5,753 nucleotides of DNA from an uncultured Oscillibacter sp. (GCA_900550685.1 URTS01000115.1:1-5753); one strand, 5' to 3'. Shown: positions 1 through 5,620, numbered from the stretch's first letter. Notes: generated by a model not told the origin, from the letters alone. Made by a program: numbers and translations.

Positions 1-638
1 GTGGGGCACTCCCGGGCGCAGCCCTTCTCCCCGGCGGGAGCGGGGGCGCCGCCGGAAACCAGGGCGTCGTAGGCTGCCTTGGTCTCCGCCACATAGGCGA
101 TGGGCTCGCCCACCTTCACGGTGTCGCCCTCGCTGACAACCTGGTGCAGGAAGCCGCCGTGGACGATCTCATAGTCAATGGTGTTTTTCTCGTTCTCGAA
201 CTCCATCACCACGTCGCCCTTGGCCACCTGGGTGCCCTCGGGGACCTTCCACTGGGCAATGGTGCCCTCCACCATGGTCAGTCCCGCCCGGGGCATGGGG
301 ATCTCCGCCACGCCTTCGGCAGGCACGGCAGCCGGAGCGGGAGCCGCCGGAGCGGCTGCGGGTGCGGCGGCAGCGCCGCCAGACAGGGAAGCCAGTTCCT
401 CCTGGCTGTCCGCCAGGATGCCGATGGGCTCGCCCACGGGGACGGTGTCCCCCTCCTGGGCCAGAATGTGGACATAGCCGTCGGACAGAGCGTCACATTC
501 AATGGTGTTCTTTTCGTTTTCGTATTCCATCAGGGCGTCGCCCTTTTTCACGTAAGCGCCCTCGGATACCAGCCACTGGGAGATGGTGCCCTCCACCATG
601 GTCAATCCCGCCTTGGGCATCACGATCGTTGTACTCAT
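1..638 (-). CDS. Lipoyl-domain protein of a 2-oxoacid/acetoin dehydrogenase complex, N-terminal part (E2, or lipoyl-E3 fusion); truncated by window edge
   Basis: The first 212 residues are visible; the gene runs off the left edge with no stop. It has two tandem lipoyl domains, roughly residues 3-77 and 112-185, joined by an Ala/Pro-rich flexible linker (about 89-107). By hand, 44 of 73 aligned positions are identical. Each domain carries a single candidate lipoylation lysine in the hairpin turn, K43 and K151, both in the context ENEKNTI instead of the commoner (T/S)DKA. Such domains swing acyl groups from E1 to the acyltransferase and are re-oxidised by E3. A second Ala/Pro stretch starts near residue 198, so more domains follow. 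Position after E1 beta favours E2, but several Firmicute E3 proteins also carry N-terminal lipoyl domains, so the catalytic part is not established. The ATG is preceded by AAAGGAGAT at 643-651 and lies 22 bases after the E1 beta stop, so the genes are probably co-transcribed. Confidence 0.88.
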   Translation of the reverse strand, partial: MSTTIVMPKAGLTMVEGTISQWLVSEGAYVKKGDALMEYENEKNTIECDALSDGYVHILAQEGDTVPVGEPIGILADSQEELASLSGGAAAAPAAAPAAPAPAAVPAEGVAEIPMPRAGLTMVEGTIAQWKVPEGTQVAKGDVVMEFENEKNTIDYEIVHGGFLHQVVSEGDTVKVGEPIAYVAETKAAYDALVSGGAPAPAGEKGCARECP

Positions 639-660
639 TGCAGATCTCCTTTCCCTGGGG

Positions 661-1644
661 TCAGTCCATCATAGCCCGGATGGACGCGCAGATGCGGTCC
701 ACGCTGGGGATGGAATAGTGCTCCATGGCGATGTTGTAGGGCATGGGGACGTCCAGGGCCGCAATGCGGGTCACGGGGCCGTCCAGCTCGTCGTACAGCT
801 CCTCCTGGAACATGGCGGCCAGCTCCGCGCCGATGCCGGCGGTCTTGTTGCTCTCCTCCACCACGGCGGCCCGGTGGGTCTTGCGGATGGAGCTGAAGAT
901 GGTGTCCTTATCCAGGGGGGCAATGGTGCGGGGGTCGATGACCTCCACGTCGATGCCCTCGGCGGCCAGCTTTTCAGCGGCTTCCAGGGCGCGGGGCACC
1001 ATGAGGCCCACGGCTACCAGGGTCACGTCCTTGCCGGGGCGCTTCACATCGGCCACGCCGATGGGGATGGTGTAATCGGAGTTGTAAATATCGTCGGGGA
1101 TCTCCTGCTTCACCTGATAAAGCTGCTTGGGCTCACAGAAGAGCACCGGGTTGTCGGAGCGGATGGCGGACTTCAGCAGGCCCTTGGCGTCATAGGCGCA
1201 GGAGGGGGTGATGATTGTGAGGCCGGGAGCGTGCATGAACAGGCTCTCCACGGTGTTGGAGTGCTCACTGCCGGCACCGTTGGAGGAGCCGGAGGCGCTG
1301 CGGATCACCAGGGGCAGCTTGTACTCCGGGCCGTGCATGTAGCGCCACTTGGACACACAGTGGAAAATTTCAGAGAAGGCTACCATGGTGAAGTCGGAAT
1401 ACATCAGCTCCACGCAGGGCCGCAGGCCGGTCTCCGCCGCGCCGATGGCGCTGCCGATGATGGCCGTTTCCGTAATGGGGGTGTTGCGGACCCGCTTGGG
1501 GCCGAACTCCTCCAGCATTCCCCGGGTGATGCCGAAGATGTTGCCGAACTGTGCGATATCCTCGCCGTAGATCAGGACCTTGCCGTCCCGGCGCATTTCC
1601 TCTTTCAGCGCGTCGCCAATAGCGGCTGCATAAGTGACTTTCAT
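661..1644 (-). CDS. acoB: Thiamine-diphosphate-dependent acetoin/2-oxoacid dehydrogenase E1, beta subunit
   Basis: A complete 327-residue protein, the usual length for a separate E1 beta subunit. It forms the alpha2beta2 E1 that decarboxylates or cleaves the substrate on thiamine diphosphate and reductively acylates the lipoyl domain. Visible family landmarks are YGEDI (26-30), the TPITET segment whose E59 matches the glutamate that activates the thiazolium, GLRPCVE (73-79), PLVIR (111-115), H128 in the GSEHSN loop (family usually PQHSQ), the YDAKGLLKSAIR stretch (151-162), DPRTIAPLD (237-245) and a VVEES segment near 261-265 before the C-terminal transketolase-like domain. GAAGGAGG lies 8 bases before the ATG. 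Only 16 bases separate it from the E1 alpha stop, so the two are translated from one message. The symbol follows acetoin-type naming; pyruvate or another 2-oxoacid or hydroxyketone is equally possible as substrate. Confidence 0.9.
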   Translation of the reverse strand: MKVTYAAAIGDALKEEMRRDGKVLIYGEDIAQFGNIFGITRGMLEEFGPKRVRNTPITETAIIGSAIGAAETGLRPCVELMYSDFTMVAFSEIFHCVSKWRYMHGPEYKLPLVIRSASGSSNGAGSEHSNTVESLFMHAPGLTIITPSCAYDAKGLLKSAIRSDNPVLFCEPKQLYQVKQEIPDDIYNSDYTIPIGVADVKRPGKDVTLVAVGLMVPRALEAAEKLAAEGIDVEVIDPRTIAPLDKDTIFSSIRKTHRAAVVEESNKTAGIGAELAAMFQEELYDELDGPVTRIAALDVPMPYNIAMEHYSIPSVDRICASIRAMMD

Positions 1645-1660
1645 TGCGTTCCCCTCCTTC

Positions 1661-2626
1661 TCAGACGTACAGGTTGTCGTAGATCTCTGCCGGCTTCATC
1701 TCCGGGGCCGCTTCGGCCCGGAGAATGGCCTCGTCCATCTCGCGGTCGAAATCAGACCGCATTTGGGAGATCTCGTCGGCAGTGATGACGCCCTGTTCCA
1801 TCAGCTTGGCCTCAAAATTCTTCACACAGTCGTGGTTGGCGATCCAGTCCTCGGTGACGGCGGCGTCCCGGTAGGCGCACTGGTCGCCCTCAAAGTGGCC
1901 GCGCCAGCGGTAGTCCTTACACTCCAGGATGGCGGGGCCGTTGCCTGCCCGGATCCCGGCCACCAGCTCCTTGGCGGCCTCATAAACGGCCAGCACGTCG
2001 GTGCCGTCCACAGCCTTGGAGGGCATGTTGAAGGCGGCGGCCCGGTCCGCGCCGGGATGTTCCACGGCAATGGAGTAGGAGGAGGGGGTGGAGATGGCGA
2101 ACTGGTTGTTGTGGCAGATGAAGAGGACCGGCAGCTTCCAGGCGGAAGCCAGGTTCATGGCCTCGTAGACGGGGCCGCGGCTGGAGGTGCCATCGCCCAT
2201 GAACACGAAGGACAGATTGTCCCGGCCCTCGGCGTCGATGGTCAGGGCCGCGCCCACGCCCACGGCGGCGTCGCAGCCCAGGGTGCCGGAGAAGCCCAGA
2301 TCGCCGGTGCGGAGTTCGCCGATGTGGATGGCGCCGCCCCGGCCGCCGGAGTTGCCGGTGGTCTTGGCCAGCAGTTCGCCGAAGAAGGTGTCCAGGCTGG
2401 TGCCCATCATGTAGGGCACGGCGGTGAGCCGGTGGGTGCGCTTGTAGTAGTCGCCCGCCTTGAAGTTGGCCAGCACGCCCACGAAGGAGGCCTCCTGGCC
2501 CACGCCGCTGTGGATATGGCCGGGAACACGGCCCTGGGCGTAGGTGTCTACCATTTTCTGTTCCAGAAGCCGCATATCCAGCAGATTCCGGTACAAGTTC
2601 CGCAAGAATTCCTTTTCGTACTGCAT
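1661..2626 (-). CDS. acoA: Thiamine-diphosphate-dependent acetoin/2-oxoacid dehydrogenase E1, alpha subunit (atypical cofactor loop)
   Basis: I start this at 2626 (321 residues, MQYEKEF...), since GAGGAGGAG sits immediately upstream and the 12-residue upstream extension has no such site. The thiamine diphosphate motif is clear: GDG at 144-146 through NN at 173-174. GQEA (43-46), GGRGGAIHI (94-102) and WRGHFEGDQCAYR (241-253) are E1 alpha landmarks; the GHFEGD wording resembles acetoin dehydrogenase alpha subunits and supplies a loop histidine, H244. Unusually, the segment that normally reads THRGHGH reads THRLTAV (64-70), so the cofactor-side histidine is replaced by T68 without any length change. 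The fold and pairing with E1 beta are secure. The substrate is not: acetoin, pyruvate, or a different 2-oxoacid or alpha-hydroxyketone could be used. The gene follows the zinc dehydrogenase after 74 bases and precedes E1 beta by 16. Confidence 0.88.
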   Translation of the reverse strand: MQYEKEFLRNLYRNLLDMRLLEQKMVDTYAQGRVPGHIHSGVGQEASFVGVLANFKAGDYYKRTHRLTAVPYMMGTSLDTFFGELLAKTTGNSGGRGGAIHIGELRTGDLGFSGTLGCDAAVGVGAALTIDAEGRDNLSFVFMGDGTSSRGPVYEAMNLASAWKLPVLFICHNNQFAISTPSSYSIAVEHPGADRAAAFNMPSKAVDGTDVLAVYEAAKELVAGIRAGNGPAILECKDYRWRGHFEGDQCAYRDAAVTEDWIANHDCVKNFEAKLMEQGVITADEISQMRSDFDREMDEAILRAEAAPEMKPAEIYDNLYV

Positions 2627-2630
2627 GATA

Positions 2631-2639
2631 CTCCTCCTC
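2631..2639 (-). promoter_or_regulatory. Ribosome binding site deciding the E1 alpha start
   Basis: GAGGAGGAG on the minus strand ends four bases before the ATG at 2626. It is an excellent Shine-Dalgarno match and lies inside what would be coding sequence if the upstream ATG at 2662 were used, so it argues for the shorter 321-residue protein. Confidence 0.8.
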
Positions 2640-2652
2640 GAATGTTTCAGGT

Positions 2653-2671
2653 CCGGCGGCAAGAACGCCGG
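2653..2671 (-). other. Intercistronic GC hairpin between the zinc dehydrogenase and E1 alpha genes
   Basis: Perfect 6-bp inverted repeat CCGGCG / CGCCGG with a 7-base loop, in the 74-base gap between the first and second genes of the operon. No T-run follows on the minus strand, so it is not a standard intrinsic terminator. It could shield or divide the transcript, setting different mRNA levels for the dehydrogenase and the E1/E2 genes, or be chance in GC-rich DNA. Confidence 0.4.
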
Positions 2672-2700
2672 TCTGCGGTTGTATTGTTCAGGGGCGACGC

Positions 2701-3747
2701 TTAGGGATAGAGCAGCACCTTGCCGGGCTCGCCCCGCTCCATACAGGCAAAGGCCTCTTCGTAGTCCTCCAGGGGGAAGCGGCGGCCCATAACGGTGTCC
2801 AGATGGTAATGGGGGCCGTTCATGACCTTGGCGAAATCCTCCCAGGTCTCCCAGATCTTCCGGCCGGAGATGCCGGTGAACTCCACCTCCCGGTAGATGA
2901 GGTCGTTGGCCAGGTCCAGCTCCACCCGCTTGGTGGGCAGGCCCACACCCACCAGCCGTCCGGCGGCCCGGACGGAGCGCAGGGCGGTGCGGATGGCCTC
3001 ACCGGCGCCGGTGATGTCGATGGCGGCATCCACGCCGATGCCGTCCGTCAGCTTCCTGATCTCCTCATAAAGATCACAGTGATGGCTGTTGAATACCACA
3101 TCGGCTCCCATGGCCTTGGCGGATTCCAGCCGTTCGTCAATGAGGTCGCAGGCGATCACCAGCCTGGCGCCGAAGGTCTTGCAGGCGGCCACGGCGGTGA
3201 GGCCGATGGGGCCGCAGCCGCTGACCAGAACGGTTTTTCCTGCCACCTCGGCGGCTTCCACGCCGTGGACCCCTGCGCCCATAGGTTCAAACATGCAGGC
3301 GGCCTCGTAGGAAAGGCTGTCGTCCAGGGGAAAGGTGCAGTCCCAGCGGATGCAGGCGTATTCTGCGAAAGCGCCGGGGACAGACACGCCGAAAAGCTTC
3401 ATGTTTTTGCAGATGTGCTTCATGCCGTGGTCGCAGAACCAGCAGTGGTTGCAGGGAATGTGGGATTCACAGGAGACCCGGTCCCCTACCTTCCGTTCCG
3501 TCACGTTTCTGCCCACGGCGATGATGTCGCCGGCGGTCTCGTGGCCGATGACCAGAGGGGCTTTGGCGTGGATCTGGCTCCACTTGTCCCATTCCACAAT
3601 GTGCATGTCTGTGCCGCAGAGGGCGGAGCAATGGACCTTGATGAGCACCTCGTCATCGCCGGGCTCCGGAATGGGCAGATCGGTCCGGTAAACGAGCTTT
3701 CCGGGTCTGGAAGCTTCCTTCACCAGGCCTCGCATGGTATTTGCCAT
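2701..3747 (-). CDS. tdh: Zinc-dependent medium-chain dehydrogenase, L-threonine 3-dehydrogenase-like
   Basis: A 348-residue medium-chain dehydrogenase/reductase. Catalytic zinc ligands are visible as C44 (in CGTD), H69 and E70 (GHE). A structural zinc site is C99, C102, C105 and C113. The Rossmann motif GCGPIG lies at 177-182, and D201 at the end of the following strand favours NAD over NADP. The stretch CGTDMHIVEWDKWSQ (44-58), H96 in the ESHIPC segment and GRKIWETW (295-302) closely match E. coli Tdh from memory; the equivalent E. coli histidine (His90) is known to affect substrate choice. Tdh oxidises L-threonine to 2-amino-3-oxobutanoate, but no kbl-like ligase gene is in view. Its place at the head of an E1/E2 operon makes another secondary alcohol possible. 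The start at 3747 has AGGTGA at a good distance; the internal ATG at codon 5 has none. The first operon gene, it is divergent from the regulator. Confidence 0.85.
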   Translation of the reverse strand: MANTMRGLVKEASRPGKLVYRTDLPIPEPGDDEVLIKVHCSALCGTDMHIVEWDKWSQIHAKAPLVIGHETAGDIIAVGRNVTERKVGDRVSCESHIPCNHCWFCDHGMKHICKNMKLFGVSVPGAFAEYACIRWDCTFPLDDSLSYEAACMFEPMGAGVHGVEAAEVAGKTVLVSGCGPIGLTAVAACKTFGARLVIACDLIDERLESAKAMGADVVFNSHHCDLYEEIRKLTDGIGVDAAIDITGAGEAIRTALRSVRAAGRLVGVGLPTKRVELDLANDLIYREVEFTGISGRKIWETWEDFAKVMNGPHYHLDTVMGRRFPLEDYEEAFACMERGEPGKVLLYP

Positions 3748-3771
3748 AATGGGTCACCTCTCTTTATCTTT

Positions 3772-3777
3772 AGTGTA
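3772..3777 (-). promoter_or_regulatory. Candidate -10 box of the tdh-E1-E2 operon promoter
   Basis: On the minus strand TACACT (4 of 6 consensus bases) would place transcription start near 3765, an A, giving an 18-base leader that includes the AGGTGA ribosome binding site at 3754-3759. No recognisable -35 box sits at the correct distance, which is what an activator-dependent promoter would show. Weak on sequence alone; it gains weight from the operator-like palindrome upstream. Confidence 0.4.
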
Positions 3778-3798
3778 GGGGAAAAGGCGGGAAGAGAA

Positions 3799-3814
3799 TG
3801 TATCGTTATATACA
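3799..3814. promoter_or_regulatory. Candidate Crp/Fnr-family operator, TGTAT-N6-ATACA
   Basis: A perfect 5-bp inverted repeat with a 6-base spacer, the same 5-6-5 geometry as the Crp consensus TGTGA-N6-TCACA. It lies between divergent genes, one of which encodes a Crp/Fnr-family regulator. Its centre (3806.5) is 41.5 bases upstream of the start predicted from the TACACT -10 box for the minus-strand operon, the class II activator position. Binding by the neighbouring regulator is an inference. Confidence 0.55.
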
Positions 3815-3903
3815 ATGGACCCTCAGCAGATTATGAAAAAATCGAGGAGAAATTTTGTCAGTATTTCTAAAGGGGGATGGTTCCCCGGCGGAGCCATTTT
3901 TAC

Positions 3904-3931
3904 TTGTCTGTTCCGGAAAATGTGCTATAAT
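3904..3931 (+). promoter_or_regulatory. Promoter of the Crp/Fnr-family regulator gene
   Basis: TTGTCT (3904-3909, 4 of 6 matches to the -35 consensus), a 16-base spacer, and a perfect TATAAT (3926-3931) preceded by TGC, which makes an extended -10. Predicted start is near 3938, leaving a leader of about 34 bases. Two perfect palindromes, TTCCGGAA (3911-3918) in the spacer and TTATTTAAATAA (3932-3943) across the start site, could be sites for control. Confidence 0.7.
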
Positions 3932-3971
3932 TTATTTAAATAAGAATTAGGGGCAAAAAGGGGATGACGGC

Positions 3972-4622
3972 ATGGCGGAACTGAGCGGGGACCGGCGGCT
4001 TTTGGAGATCTTCCGGCAGTACGGAACGCTGAAAAAATACAATCCGGGGCAGCTGCTGGTGGAAAAGGGCCAGCCTGCCGCCTATAGCTGCTATCTGGTC
4101 AGCGGCTATGCCCGCACCTTCTGCATCAATTCCAACGGGGATGACATCACCCTCTTTTACATCGAGCCGGACAACCTGATCTGCAGCGAATCCCTGCTGC
4201 TGGATGCCACGGTGCAGGTCAGCGTGGAGGCCATCGCCCCGGCGGAGATGTACCTCCTGCCGGGCAGCGAGCTGCTGCGGCTGTGGTCGGAGCGGGGCTG
4301 GGGCGTGCAGGAACTGATGCGGCCCCTGGTGGAGCGGCTGACGCTGCTGTCCGACTACATCTGCTGCGCCCACTTCCGGGAAAACAACAAGAAAGTGGCC
4401 TATTTCCTCCACTCCTGCTATATGCGCATCGGGGAGACCATCCCCTATACCAATGAGCAGATCGCGGAGATCACGGGCATCAACCGGGTGTCGGTGAACC
4501 GTATCCTCAACGCCCTGGCCAAAGACGGTGTGGTGGAGCTGGGCTATAAGAAGATCCAGATCCGAAAGCCCCAGGCACTGAAGGAAATCTTCGGCACCGT
4601 GGGCTATTTCATCGACGACTGA
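3972..4622 (+). CDS. Crp/Fnr-family transcriptional regulator
   Basis: A 216-residue protein with an N-terminal cyclic-nucleotide-binding-type beta-barrel (about 18-100), a long dimerisation helix (about 110-135) and a C-terminal winged helix-turn-helix (about 158-200). The helix-turn-helix core is YTNEQIAEITGINRVSVNRIL (159-179). The recognition helix has R172 and R177 matching Crp R180 and R185, but V173 where Crp and Fnr have glutamate. The phosphate-binding cassette region (SESLLL...VQVSVEAI, 72-88) lacks the arginine-serine pair that holds cAMP in Crp. There is no N-terminal Fnr-type cysteine cluster; cysteines are at 40, 51, 71, 131, 132 and 149. The ligand is therefore unknown; a small-molecule or redox signal is possible. 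AGGGGAT precedes the ATG at 3972 at suitable spacing. The divergent arrangement makes the tdh-E1-E2 operon the likeliest target. Confidence 0.9.
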   Translation: MAELSGDRRLLEIFRQYGTLKKYNPGQLLVEKGQPAAYSCYLVSGYARTFCINSNGDDITLFYIEPDNLICSESLLLDATVQVSVEAIAPAEMYLLPGSELLRLWSERGWGVQELMRPLVERLTLLSDYICCAHFRENNKKVAYFLHSCYMRIGETIPYTNEQIAEITGINRVSVNRILNALAKDGVVELGYKKIQIRKPQALKEIFGTVGYFIDD

Positions 4623-4628
4623 GCACAA

Positions 4629-4673
4629 AGCCCCGGCAGGAACTTTTGTTCCTGCCGGGGCTGCCTTTTATTT
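4629..4673. terminator. Intrinsic terminator between converging genes
   Basis: A perfect 15-bp stem (AGCCCCGGCAGGAAC and its complement, 4629-4662) with a TTTT loop, then TTTTATTT on the plus strand at 4666-4673. It begins 7 bases after the regulator stop. On the minus strand the stem is followed by TTTGTGCTC, so it may also stop transcripts of the flavoprotein gene, whose stop codon lies in the plus-strand T-tract. Confidence 0.9.
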
Positions 4674-5612
4674 CAGCTGCCGGAGATACCGCTCCGCCTG
4701 AACGGCGGCAATGGCGCCGTCCGCGGCGGCGGTGACCACCTGGCGGAGGCTTTTTTTCCGGATGTCTCCGGCGGCGAATACGCCGGGGAGGTTGGTGTGC
4801 ATGTCGGCGTCGGTGAGGAGATAGCCCCCCTCCATATCCAACTGGCCTTCAAAAAGCTTGGTGCTGGGCTGGAAACCCAGAAAGCCGAACAGGCCGAACA
4901 TGCCGTCCTTAGGGTCGGCCCGCAGCTCTGTCAGCCCGCCGGTTTCCAGATTTTTCACCACCATCCGGTCCAGCACGTCGTGGCTCTCGCCGCCCACTTC
5001 CTCCACAGCGGAGCGGGGCAGGAAGCGGAGCTTGGGGGTTCCGGCGGCCTGCTCCTGTAAAACCTTGGGGGCGGTGAGCCGATCCCCGGGGTAGATGAGG
5101 GTGACGCTGCGGGCAAAGCCGGTGAGGTACAGGGCTTCCTCCACGGCGGCGTTTCCGCCGCCTGCCACAAAGACCTCCAGATCCCGGAAGAAGGGGGCGT
5201 CGCAGGTGGCGCAGAAGGAAATGCCCCGGCCTACATAGTCCTCTTCGTTTTTGCAGCCGATGGGCCGGGGGGAGGCCCCGGAGGCAATGACCACGGTTCT
5301 GGCCAGATAGGTCCCGTTCCGCCCCGTCAGCTTTTTGACGGGGCCCTCCAACTCCACGGTGCGGATGGTGTCCCGGATCCGTTCCACCCCGGCTTTGGCC
5401 GCCTGGGCGGACATCCGGGCGATGAGGCTGGGGCCGGAGTCCCCCTCCAGCTGGCCGGGATAGTTGTCCAGATGCGCGGTGAGGGCGATCTGGCCGCCGT
5501 CCTGGCCCTGCTCCAGCAGCAGGGTTTTCAGACGGCTCCGGCCCGCATATATGGCGGCGGACAGCCCTGCGGGGCCTGCCCCTAAGATAATAACGTCATA
5601 AATGGTGTCCAT
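4668..5612 (-). CDS. trxB: Thioredoxin reductase-like FAD/NAD(P)-dependent disulfide oxidoreductase, atypical pyridine-nucleotide site
   Basis: A 314-residue cytoplasmic flavoprotein, the usual length for low-molecular-weight thioredoxin reductase, which passes electrons through FAD and a CxxC disulfide to thioredoxin. In order: FAD motif GAGPAG (11-16), GGQI (39-42), ATG-like segment ASGASPRP (110-117), the redox pair C134-A-T-C137 with D138, the second Rossmann motif GGGNAA (151-156), and the C-terminal FAD motif AGDIRKKSLRQVVTAAADGAIAA (281-303). Where NADPH-dependent relatives have HRRDxxRA, this has YPGDRLTA (174-181): the arginines that bind the 2'-phosphate are missing, so NADH or another donor is plausible. 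I start at 5612 because AAAGGA lies 8 bases upstream; the in-frame extension to 5702 would cover the promoter. No thioredoxin gene is in view. It is convergent with the regulator and separated from it by a terminator, so it is probably a separate unit. Confidence 0.88.
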   Translation of the reverse strand: MDTIYDVIILGAGPAGLSAAIYAGRSRLKTLLLEQGQDGGQIALTAHLDNYPGQLEGDSGPSLIARMSAQAAKAGVERIRDTIRTVELEGPVKKLTGRNGTYLARTVVIASGASPRPIGCKNEEDYVGRGISFCATCDAPFFRDLEVFVAGGGNAAVEEALYLTGFARSVTLIYPGDRLTAPKVLQEQAAGTPKLRFLPRSAVEEVGGESHDVLDRMVVKNLETGGLTELRADPKDGMFGLFGFLGFQPSTKLFEGQLDMEGGYLLTDADMHTNLPGVFAAGDIRKKSLRQVVTAAADGAIAAVQAERYLRQLK

Positions 5613-5620
5613 GGCATGGT

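Noticed and set aside
583..1785. Long plus-strand open frame (400 codons) opposite E1 beta
   Set aside because: It mirrors the GC-rich codon pattern of a clear E1 beta gene and has no family motif. The translation is rich in His, Gly and Val, as is typical of antisense shadows.
2627..2662. Upstream ATG giving E1 alpha 12 extra residues
   Set aside because: The strong GAGGAGGAG site lies inside the extension and serves the ATG at 2626.
1634..2704. Plus-strand open frame opposite E1 alpha
   Set aside because: Same antisense shadow effect; the minus strand encodes an intact, motif-bearing protein.
2701..3747. Zinc dehydrogenase as (R,R)-2,3-butanediol dehydrogenase
   Set aside because: The operon context would suit it, but the sequence after CGTD reads MHIVEWDKWSQ, as in threonine dehydrogenase, not the CGSDLHEY type with its insertion. 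Activity on a diol is not excluded.
2803..3870. Plus-strand open frame opposite the zinc dehydrogenase
   Set aside because: No recognisable domain. It crosses the divergent promoter region and ends there, in line with a shadow of the dehydrogenase gene.
3873..3886. GGGGA-TGGT-TCCCC inverted repeat in the divergent region as a terminator or operator
   Set aside because: The stem is only 5 bp, no T-run follows, and it sits away from both predicted promoters; likely chance.
3936..4628. Minus-strand open frame opposite the Crp/Fnr gene
   Set aside because: No motifs; the plus strand has a good promoter, ribosome binding site and a complete regulator fold.
4668..5612. Flavoprotein as the E3 (dihydrolipoamide dehydrogenase) of the complex
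   Set aside because: It has the CATC and length of thioredoxin reductase, not the longer E3 form with an N-terminal CxxxxC site, and it is outside the operon behind a terminator. E3 is more likely beyond the left edge.
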